Positions 14,583 through 20,121 of a stretch of DNA of 20,121 nucleotides are shown here, in pieces. Location: contig UQLB01000032.1 of the NCBI GenBank assembly GCA_900541725.1, positions 1 through 20,121 on the forward strand, read 5' to 3'. Source of the DNA: an uncultured Collinsella sp. (GTDB lineage Bacteria > Actinomycetota > Coriobacteriia > Coriobacteriales > Coriobacteriaceae). Within the stretch, counting starts at the first letter, position 1. The number at the start of each line of letters is the position of its first letter. Below the pieces are notes generated by a model. The model worked only from the letters and a program-made list of their open reading frames with translations. It ran no database searches and was not told the origin of the DNA. The position numbers and the translations under genes are program-made.

Positions 14583-15341
14583 CTACATCAGCCCGCTCAG
14601 GGCGACGTCGACCGCTTCGTTGAGGTCGTCGGTAATGTGTACCAGATCCGGATCGAGCGGGCTGATCATACCGGCGCTCATCACCGGGCCGTTGAGCCAG
14701 TCGAATAGGCCCTGCCAGTACTCGCTGCCCACCAGCACGAGCGGCATGCGCTTGACCTTGTGCGTCTGCACCAGCGTGAGAACCTCGAACATCTCGTCGA
14801 GCGTGCCAAAGCCGCCGGGAAATACGATGGCGCCCGAGCTGTACTTAACGAACATGGTTTTGCGCACAAAGAAGTAGCGGAAGTCCATGCCGAGGTTCAC
14901 GTATTTGTTGAGCCCCTGCTCGTGCGGAAGCTCGATACCCAGGCCGACCGACTTGCCGTTGGCGCTCGCCGCTCCCCTGTTGGCTGCCTCCATGACGCCG
15001 GGACCGCCGCCGGTGATAACCGCCACGCCGCGCTGGGCGATTTTGCGCCCGACGGTACGCGCCGCCTTGTAGAGCTGATCGGTCTTGGGCGTGCGGGCAC
15101 TGCCGAAGATGGTCACCGCGGGCCCGAGCTCGGCAAGCGCGCCAAAGCCATCGACAAACTCTGCCTGAATTCGCAGCACGCGCCAGGGGTCGGCGTGCAG
15201 CCAGTCAGTCGACTCCTCGGGCGCCAGCAGGTTGGCGTAGGTGTTGTCCTTAGGAATCATGGGGCCGCGCATGACCACGGGGCCGCGGCGGTACGTCTCG
15301 TCGTAGGCAGGCTCGCCCTCGACGTTCTCATTCTTAATCAT
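14583..15341 (-). CDS. LOG-family protein (TIGR00730-type phosphoribohydrolase)
   Basis: A 252-residue Rossmann-fold protein of the LOG/lysine-decarboxylase-like family. Members hydrolyse nucleoside 5'-monophosphates, releasing base and ribose 5-phosphate; the plant form makes active cytokinins, while the bacterial role is mostly purine turnover. Signature motifs are GSART, VITGGGPGVMEAANRGA and FPGGFGTLDEMFEVLTLVQT (the PGGxGTxxE catalytic loop). An N-terminal stretch of about 70 residues precedes the core, as in the longer members. ATG at 15341 has AGGAG six bases upstream. That site lies directly against the T-run of the terminator-like hairpin at 15355-15405, so the gene may be reached by read-through from tgt or by a promoter upstream of the hairpin. 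Confidence 0.9.
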   Translation of the reverse strand: MIKNENVEGEPAYDETYRRGPVVMRGPMIPKDNTYANLLAPEESTDWLHADPWRVLRIQAEFVDGFGALAELGPAVTIFGSARTPKTDQLYKAARTVGRKIAQRGVAVITGGGPGVMEAANRGAASANGKSVGLGIELPHEQGLNKYVNLGMDFRYFFVRKTMFVKYSSGAIVFPGGFGTLDEMFEVLTLVQTHKVKRMPLVLVGSEYWQGLFDWLNGPVMSAGMISPLDPDLVHITDDLNEAVDVALSGLM

Positions 15342-15354
15342 GGGTACTCCTATC

Positions 15355-15405
15355 GAGAAAAAGAAAAGCGGGCGGGGTCGACGCCATGCGTCAAACACCC
15401 GCCCG
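15355..15405 (-). terminator. Terminator or attenuator between tgt and the LOG gene
   Basis: On the minus strand CGGGCGGG pairs with CCCGCCCG (8 bp), enclosing a second stem GACGC/GCGTC, and CTTTTCTTTTTCTC follows. The T-run ends only a few bases before the LOG ribosome binding site, so there is no room for a separate LOG promoter after it. Upstream, between it and the tgt stop, 15474-15505 holds a second weaker inverted repeat (CAACCGGT/ACCGGTTG) without a T-tract. Confidence 0.6.
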
Positions 15406-15553
15406 AACATCAACTATTCGGTATGGTACCCACGATGCATCAAGCACTTGCAAGCTATCGATCAGCGGTCGCGCAACCGGTGTCAGCGAATGTGACGACC
15501 GGTTGGCGCTCGACCATTGCCGTGCCCACGCTCTGCAAGCGTGTCTGTCGCTC

Positions 15554-16693
15554 TTAGTAATCCACCGCCGCAGGGCTGTTCATCCAGTCACTCACGAACG
15601 CGCCGTAACGACCCTCGATAATGGCCTGGCGGGCGCGCTGCATCAGGTTGAGCAGGTAGTAGATGTTGTGCATCGACAGCAGAATGCCGCCGAGCATCTC
15701 CTTCTGCGTGACCATGTGACGGATGAGCGCGCGGCTGTAGCCGCCCGTGCACACCGGGCAGGGGCAGGTGGGGTCGATGGGGCCGTCGTCGTGCGCAAAG
15801 CGAGCGTTACGGAAGTTAAGGCGACCTTCACTGGAGAACGCCGTACCCATGCGACCGGTGCGCGTCGGCAGCACACAGTCGAACATATCGATGCCCACGC
15901 CCACGCCGCGCACGAGCGTGGTGGGGTTGCCGACACCCATCAGGTAGCGCGGCTTATGCTTGGGCATGTACTCGCTCACGAGCGGCGCCAGGGTCTCGAA
16001 CATGGTCTCGTGATCCTCGCCCACCGAATAGCCACCGATACCATAGCCCGGGAAGTCGCCGCACTCCTCCAGATGGCGCAGCGAACGCAGGCGCAGATCC
16101 AGGTGCATGCCGCCCTGAACGATGCCAAAGAGCGCCTGGTCATCACGGGTATGCGCCTTATAGCAGCGCTCGGCCCACATGCTCGACAGCTCAACGGCGC
16201 GCTCAACGTAGGCGCGCGTGGCGGGATAGCCCGGGCACTGGTCGAGCTGCATGCAGATATCGGAGCCGAGTTTCATGGCGATTTCCATGTTGTCCTCGGG
16301 CGTCCAAAACACGTGGCGGCCGTCGTAATCGTTGACGATAAAGCGCACGCCCTCATCGGTGAGCTTGACGGCATCGTTGTGGCTGAAGACCTGGAAACCG
16401 CCCGAGTCGGTGAGGATGGGGCCGTGCCAGTTCATGAACTTGTGCAGGCCGCCCAGCTCGGCGATGGTGTCCTCGCCGGGACGCATGGACAGATGATAGG
16501 TATTGGCGAGCACGATCTGGGCGCCGAGCTTCTTGACAGTCTCGGTAGGAATGCCCTTGACGTTTGCCTTGGTGCCCACGGGCATAAAAATCGGCGTCTC
16601 GATGTCGCCGTGCGGGGTGTGCAGTACGCCGGCACGCGCGTGCGTCGTCGGGTCCTCGGCGATCAGGTCGAATTTAAAAAGGTTCTGGTCCAT
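15554..16693 (-). CDS. tgt: Queuine tRNA-ribosyltransferase (tRNA-guanine transglycosylase)
   Basis: A 379-residue cytosolic enzyme that exchanges the wobble guanine of tRNAs with GUN anticodons for a queuosine precursor. The TIM-barrel motifs are present: TDSGGFQVFS with the general-acid/base Asp96, GIVQGGMHLDLR, GGYSVGE and the substrate pocket, and GIDMFDCVLPTRTGRMG with nucleophile Asp272. The zinc site is CPCPVC (C310, C312, C315) plus His342 in SMHNIYY, one residue further on than in the E. coli and Zymomonas spacing I remember. ATG at 16693 has AAGGAG about nine bases upstream and a TATAAT -10 at 16731-16736. No queA or preQ1 synthesis gene is nearby, so the base substrate is probably salvaged or made elsewhere. 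Confidence 0.96.
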   Translation of the reverse strand: MDQNLFKFDLIAEDPTTHARAGVLHTPHGDIETPIFMPVGTKANVKGIPTETVKKLGAQIVLANTYHLSMRPGEDTIAELGGLHKFMNWHGPILTDSGGFQVFSHNDAVKLTDEGVRFIVNDYDGRHVFWTPEDNMEIAMKLGSDICMQLDQCPGYPATRAYVERAVELSSMWAERCYKAHTRDDQALFGIVQGGMHLDLRLRSLRHLEECGDFPGYGIGGYSVGEDHETMFETLAPLVSEYMPKHKPRYLMGVGNPTTLVRGVGVGIDMFDCVLPTRTGRMGTAFSSEGRLNFRNARFAHDDGPIDPTCPCPVCTGGYSRALIRHMVTQKEMLGGILLSMHNIYYLLNLMQRARQAIIEGRYGAFVSDWMNSPAAVDY

Positions 16694-16730
16694 AAACTGG
16701 AACTCCTTGGTTGCGGTTCATACGCAAACC

Positions 16731-16736
16731 ATTATA
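16731..16736 (-). promoter_or_regulatory. -10 box of the tgt promoter
   Basis: A perfect TATAAT on the minus strand, 37 bases before the tgt start codon. At 16-18 bases further upstream I see no good -35 hexamer, so the start point would be around 16724 if this is used. Confidence 0.45.
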
Positions 16737-16788
16737 CGGGCAACCCGCAAGAAGCACCGACTCGACAGAAACTGGTGCAAAGGGGTCA

Positions 16789-16818
16789 TAGTCGTTTAAG
16801 AACGTCCCCAACGACTAC
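16789..16818. repeat. Half copy of palindromic repeat A (A2)
   Basis: Corresponds to the right half of A1 and A3: TTTAAGAACGTCCCCAA flanked by TAGTCGTT and AACGACTA, which are themselves inverted. The left arm is missing. It lies 39 bases upstream of element C2, keeping the A-then-C order seen at the other two sites. Confidence 0.7.
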
Positions 16819-16837
16819 TTTTCGCCAGCAACGCAAA

Positions 16838-17003
16838 CGCCGATGTTTTGGCACCGACAGCGAAAACCCGCCAGAGCGAGCAAGGTGCCTTGAAACGAGG
16901 CGGCATTGATCTTTTGATCATGCCGCCGAAGTTGAAAGGCAGATTGCCGCTCTGGCGGGTTTGCAGCGTCAACTGGTTACGCGGTTCGTAGAACCGCGTA
17001 ACC
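16838..17003. repeat. Structured element C2 (possible conserved RNA or DNA-hairpin element)
   Basis: A small hairpin CGCCGA-TGTT-TTGGCA (16838-16853) leads into the element proper from CAGCG at 16858. AAACCCGCCAGAGCG (16864-16878) pairs perfectly with CGCTCTGGCGGGTTT (16948-16962). A bulged A, GCAA/TTGC, GGT/AGA and GCCTT/AAGGC follow inward, capped by GGCGGCA-TTGATC-TTTT-GATCA-TGCCGCC. The closing 13-bp hairpin at 16975-17003 ends one base before the dehydrogenase stop codon and may terminate it on the minus strand. Compared with C1, the paired bases differ but pairing is kept. With A2 and the tgt promoter this accounts for the gene-free 16694-17004. Confidence 0.78.
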
Positions 17004-17004
17004 C

Positions 17005-17805
17005 CTAGGGACGCTGGCCCATGCCACCCTCGAGGGTGACGGTCTCGCCGTTCATGTACTTAAAGTCGGGACCGCAGAGCTGAACGACCACGCGGCCGAT
17101 TTCCTTCTCGACGTCGCCGTAGTGGCCTGCCGGCGGCATGTGGACATTGGCCTTGAACGCCTCGGGATAGGCATCCTGGAAGTTCTCGAGCGCAGCGGTC
17201 CAAGCAAGCGGACAAACGATATTGACGTTGATGCCGTCCTTGCCCCACTCGTTGGCGGCAACGCGAGTCAGACCGCGGATGCCCTCCTTGGCGGCGGCAT
17301 AGCTGCACTGGCCGTAGTTGCCAAACAGGCCGGCGCCCGAGGCAAAGTTGACCACGGAGCCCTTGGTCTCCTTCAGGTGCGGATAGGCCTTCTGCATGTA
17401 CAGATAGGTAGCATACAGACCGGAGTAAATGGCCAGGTTAAACTGATCCATGGTGTGGTCGGCGATGGTCACACCCGAGGCGCTGGCCTGGGCGTTGTTG
17501 ACGACGGCGTCGATGCGGCCGAACTCCTCAATGGCCTTGTCGATGACGTTCTGGACGACGGCCTCGTTGTCCTGACCAGCCGAGACATCGGCCTGAACAG
17601 GCAGAACCTTGACGCCGTACTCGGCCTCGAGGGACTCCTTGGCGGCCTCGAGCTTGGCGACGTTGCGGCCGGTGATAACGAGGTTCGCGCCCTCCTTGGC
17701 AAAAGCGATATCGATGCCGTAACCGATGGAGCCAGCGGAGCCGTCCTTAAGCGTGGCCTTGCCGCCGCCGGTGACAATCACGGTCTTACCAGTGAAAAGT
17801 CCCAT
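17005..17805 (-). CDS. Short-chain dehydrogenase/reductase family oxidoreductase
   Basis: A 266-residue NAD(P)-dependent oxidoreductase of the classical SDR family. The glycine-rich cofactor loop is widened to VTGGGKATLKDGSAGSIGYG, several residues longer than the usual TGxxxGIG. Other motifs are the NNAQ turn (103-106, instead of NNAG), the catalytic Ser156 in NFASGAG, and Tyr169/Lys173 in YAAAK. It ends in NGETVTLEGGMG, as in reductases of 3-oxoacyl or sterol-type substrates. Asp72-Val73 in QADV sits at the adenine contact. The substrate cannot be assigned. ATG at 17805 has AAAGGAC six bases upstream. It stands alone between element C2 and a divergent gene. Confidence 0.9.
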   Translation of the reverse strand: MGLFTGKTVIVTGGGKATLKDGSAGSIGYGIDIAFAKEGANLVITGRNVAKLEAAKESLEAEYGVKVLPVQADVSAGQDNEAVVQNVIDKAIEEFGRIDAVVNNAQASASGVTIADHTMDQFNLAIYSGLYATYLYMQKAYPHLKETKGSVVNFASGAGLFGNYGQCSYAAAKEGIRGLTRVAANEWGKDGINVNIVCPLAWTAALENFQDAYPEAFKANVHMPPAGHYGDVEKEIGRVVVQLCGPDFKYMNGETVTLEGGMGQRP

Positions 17806-17856
17806 ATAAAGTCCTTTCAAATCGCGACGGGCGCACCCGCCGACTGCGCGCATCCA

Positions 17857-17884
17857 AATAAACGCGCCAAAAGCTGAAATGCAA
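17857..17884 (-). promoter_or_regulatory. Possible promoter of the short-chain dehydrogenase
   Basis: On the minus strand TTGCAT (17879-17884) and TTTATT (17857-17862) are spaced by 16 bases, about 50 bases before the start codon. The match is moderate. The rest of the divergent intergenic region up to 18099 shows no clear promoter for the plus-strand gene beyond a weak TATCAT at 18061. Confidence 0.3.
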
Positions 17885-18099
17885 CTTTAACGGGTTCAAG
17901 CGAAAAATAAAGCCCATGGCAGGCGAACGGCGCAACGTCTTTCGGCGAAGGGAATGTCAAGTAAAAATTGGATAGAGTGGCCGAGTTTTTGCTATCGACG
18001 CGAGCCATCGAACACGTTTTGAAACTTTGCTGCAGCGCGCGGGATGTCGACGCGAGACTTTATCATAGGGTAACAAACAACGATGAGGAGCACATGCCT

Positions 18100-19863
18100 A
18101 TGACAGACGAGCTGGACCCCCAGACTCAACAGCATATTGATGATTCCGCAGACGTCACCGCAGATGCTGACGCTGTGACCTGCGATGATATTGACCTCGA
18201 CGACCCATTCTTGGACGAAAGCGCTACGGCGGAAACCCCTGGCGCCGAAGATGCAGACGAGCAAAACGACGATGCGCCCGCTCAGGACGACGACCCCGTA
18301 CAGGATGCCGCTCCGCAAGCTACGGGCCCTATCGAGGTTTCTTCGGAAGAAGAGCTCGACGCCGTCATGGACTCCATGATGGATGCCGTCAAAGCGATGA
18401 AAGACGCCGTGGCCGACGCTGACGTTGACGCCGAGGAAGAGGAGGCCGCCGAGGCAGCCTCGACCTTCGTACCCGGCGAGACTCCGGTTGCCGACCAGGG
18501 CAGCGCCATGCCCTCGTTTCTGCAGCTCGAGCATCCCACGATTGGCGCCGATGCGGTCGACCCGCACGCAGCAGGCTTTTCTGTGGTCGAGGGCGGCACC
18601 GGCAATATCGCCGCGCCGCAGGCTACCGATGCGGACGCCGCCGACACCGCTCGCCCGACCGCCCCACACTCCCCCGCCGCGAGCCGCGATCTGGGGACCG
18701 CCGTCTCGAACACCGCGAACGCCGTGGGCACCTTTATCGCCCAGGGCGCCTCGGCCATGCGCGAGATGAACGCCGCGAAAAAGGCACTTGCCGATGCCCG
18801 TGCCCACCTGGCCGAACTTGAGCAGCGCATTGCTGACCAGACCGAGGAACTCGAGACGCGCCAGGATATCGCAGGCCGCTACGACCAGATTGTCGCCGAC
18901 CAGCGCCAGGCGATCGCCACGGCCCAAAAGACTGCAGCGGCCGCCGAGATTGACCGTAATGCCCACGCCTCCAAAGCGACAGAGCTCAAGGGTCAGCTCG
19001 AACAAATGAAGACAGAGGATGACGCGATTGAGCTCCGCCTGAAGGCCGCGCTCGATGCCGTGGAGGCCCGCGAGGCGAGCTCGCGCGAGACCGGCAACCG
19101 CCTCGTTCGACGTCTTGAGGATTCCAAGCGCATCCGCGACAAGGTGAAGGCAGAGCGAGACGCCGGCATTGCCGCCGCACAACAAACCGTCGACGCCACG
19201 CGCGCCCAGCTCGAGACGCTGCGTCATGAGTATGCCGAGCTGCAACGCAATCCCTCGGCAAATCCCGCCAACTATACGGTGCGCACCAGCGAGCTCTCGA
19301 TGCAGATTTCCGACACGGCAGATGCCCTGCGTAAAGCCGAAGAAGATGTCCCGCGCATCACCGCCGACCTTGAGCACTCGCTTGCCGCAGCCGAGCAGGC
19401 CGTCGAGCAGGCTCAAGCCCCTATCGCCGACGCAAAACGCGCGCACCAAGCCGTGACGACCGAAGCCGATACCGCGCGCGACGAGCTGCAGACGGCGAAG
19501 ACCGCCGCCGCGACTCGTCAGCGCGAACTGCGCGAGAAGATCGCCGCGGAGGACAAGGCACGCCGCGAGCAGGAGCAGACCATCGCCAACGCCCAAGCAG
19601 ATGCCGCACATGCGCAGTCGATCATCGAACAGGCGACCGAGGTGCACGACCACCCAGAGATCACCGAGTCGCTTGCAGGGTCCTTGGCCCGAGACAAAGC
19701 CGAACACACCGAGACCGAGCGAGAAGTCGCCCAGCTGGAGGCCACCGAAGACGACGTACGAGAGCGCACCCGCGACTCACGCATCAAATTCACCGGCGCC
19801 ATCGTCTGCATAGTCGCCGCAATCCTGGTGATCATCCTGGTCTGGCTGTTCGCAAGCAAGTAA
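18100..19863 (+). CDS. Acidic coiled-coil protein with C-terminal membrane anchor
   Basis: A 587-residue protein I cannot assign to a named family. Residues 1 to about 125 are strongly acidic and low in complexity (runs rich in Asp, Glu and Ala). About 125-215 is Ala/Pro-rich and probably disordered. From about 220 to 560 almost everything is Ala/Glu/Gln/Arg-rich heptad-like helix (for example DARAHLAELEQRIADQTEEL), broken once near NPSANPANYT. The last 24 residues are a single membrane helix (GAIVCIVAAILVIILVWLF) ending ASK. There is no signal peptide, so a tail-anchored topology with the coiled coil in the cytoplasm is most likely. ATG at 18100 was chosen because GAGGAG lies nine bases upstream; the ATG at 18094 would leave only three. 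Repeats B3, A3 and C3 follow. A structural, scaffold or cell-envelope role is possible but unproven. Confidence 0.82.
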   Translation: MTDELDPQTQQHIDDSADVTADADAVTCDDIDLDDPFLDESATAETPGAEDADEQNDDAPAQDDDPVQDAAPQATGPIEVSSEEELDAVMDSMMDAVKAMKDAVADADVDAEEEEAAEAASTFVPGETPVADQGSAMPSFLQLEHPTIGADAVDPHAAGFSVVEGGTGNIAAPQATDADAADTARPTAPHSPAASRDLGTAVSNTANAVGTFIAQGASAMREMNAAKKALADARAHLAELEQRIADQTEELETRQDIAGRYDQIVADQRQAIATAQKTAAAAEIDRNAHASKATELKGQLEQMKTEDDAIELRLKAALDAVEAREASSRETGNRLVRRLEDSKRIRDKVKAERDAGIAAAQQTVDATRAQLETLRHEYAELQRNPSANPANYTVRTSELSMQISDTADALRKAEEDVPRITADLEHSLAAAEQAVEQAQAPIADAKRAHQAVTTEADTARDELQTAKTAAATRQRELREKIAAEDKARREQEQTIANAQADAAHAQSIIEQATEVHDHPEITESLAGSLARDKAEHTETEREVAQLEATEDDVRERTRDSRIKFTGAIVCIVAAILVIILVWLFASK

Positions 19864-19891
19864 ACCAGCTGCCAAAAAACGCTCAACGCAG

Positions 19892-19954
19892 TTGCGGTGA
19901 GATAGTTCCTGTTTAGCCCTCAAAAAGGCCAATTCAAGAACTATCTCACCGCAA
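19892..19954. repeat. 63-nt palindromic repeat B3
   Basis: TTGCGGTGAGATAGTTC pairs perfectly over 17 bp with GAACTATCTCACCGCAA. It has exactly the 63-nt length of B1 and B2 but different inner-arm bases on both sides, so pairing is preserved. It starts 28 bases after the coiled-coil gene stop and could end its transcript, though only CTTATT follows. Confidence 0.82.
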
Positions 19955-19973
19955 CTTATTAGATTGATGCAAG

Positions 19974-20031
19974 GTAGTCATTGGGGACGTTCTTAAACGA
20001 CTAGTCGAACAAGAACGTCCCCAATGACTAC
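19974..20031. repeat. Palindromic repeat A3 (simplest, perfect copy)
   Basis: A perfect 21-bp inverted repeat (arms 19974-19994 and 20011-20031, outer ends GTAGTCATTGGGG and CCCCAATGACTAC) around a 16-base loop. The loop itself contains the palindrome CGACTAGTCG. This is the cleanest form of the A family in the window and stands just before C3. Confidence 0.85.
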
Positions 20032-20048
20032 AGCAACAATCACGGCAA

Positions 20049-20121
20049 CGCCAATGTTTTGGCGCGGACAGCGAAAACGCCCCTAAGCGAGCAAGGTGAC
20101 GTGAAAGAGGAGGGCATTGAC
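20049..20121. repeat. Structured element C3, cut by the window end
   Basis: A hairpin CGCCAA-TGTT-TTGGCG (20049-20064), equivalent to the one before C2, leads into CAGCG at 20069. From there 46 bases are identical to the left half of C1, up to GAGGAGGG, after which the apical stem differs (CATTGAC). The right half lies beyond the window. Confidence 0.72.

Noticed and set aside
17968..18099. An earlier start for the coiled-coil gene at 17968 or 18094
   Set aside because: The 17968 extension has no ribosome binding site and a different composition; at 18094 GAGGAG would be only three bases away.
17992..19707. A 571-codon frame antisense to the coiled-coil gene
   Set aside because: The sense strand has a better ribosome binding site, heptad pattern and membrane helix; the antisense product is a mirror of Ala/Glu codons.
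1..20121. tRNA or rRNA genes
   Set aside because: I saw no cloverleaf with a T-loop GGTTCRAAT-type motif and no rRNA-like sequence on either strand.

Overview
The window looks like chromosome of a high-GC gut actinobacterium of the class Coriobacteriia; Collinsella or a close relative is my best guess. This rests on base composition, strong GGAGG-type ribosome binding sites, the pst and tgt gene sequences, and dense families of short palindromic intergenic repeats. It is an inference, since no rRNA or other phylogenetic marker is present.

Layout. 56-6570 (minus strand): a Cof-type HAD phosphatase coupled to a Uup-like ABC-F ATPase, then a compact phosphate uptake operon transcribed pstS-pstC-pstA-pstB and closed by a strong terminator at 2816-2855. 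6571-7031 is gene-free and holds the pstS leader and a composite repeat (A1+C1). 7032-9186 (minus): an M20 dipeptidase and a phosphoglycolate-phosphatase-like HAD protein. 9237-10203 (plus): a DegV fatty-acid-binding protein with its own promoter. 10204-13857 is an accessory island, visibly richer in A/T than its surroundings. It carries a 220-bp inverted-repeat element, an unexplained in-frame peptide fragment, and a 994-residue protein that fuses a TOTE-type archaeo-eukaryotic primase domain, an SF2 helicase and a degenerate phospholipase-D-like domain. Near-identical 63-nt palindromes sit upstream of the helicase gene and at its 3' end. 13858-17805 (minus): a YafQ/DinJ-type toxin-antitoxin pair, a LOG-family protein, queuine tRNA-ribosyltransferase (tgt), another composite repeat (A2+C2), and a short-chain dehydrogenase. 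18100-19863 (plus): a large acidic coiled-coil protein anchored by a C-terminal membrane helix. The window ends in repeats B3, A3 and a truncated C3.

The genes are mostly housekeeping: phosphate import, ribosome-associated ATPase, tRNA queuosine modification and peptide turnover. The unusual content lies between them. Element C occurs three times, always directly after palindrome A in the same orientation. The two complete copies differ in sequence but keep a long bulged helix through concerted base-pair changes at two separate stems, which points to a conserved folded RNA or a structure-selected DNA hairpin. Element B is a 63-nt palindrome found three times at the 3' ends of plus-strand genes, again with compensated arms, and once it supplies a gene's stop codon. 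Together with the primase-helicase these are the parts most worth following up.
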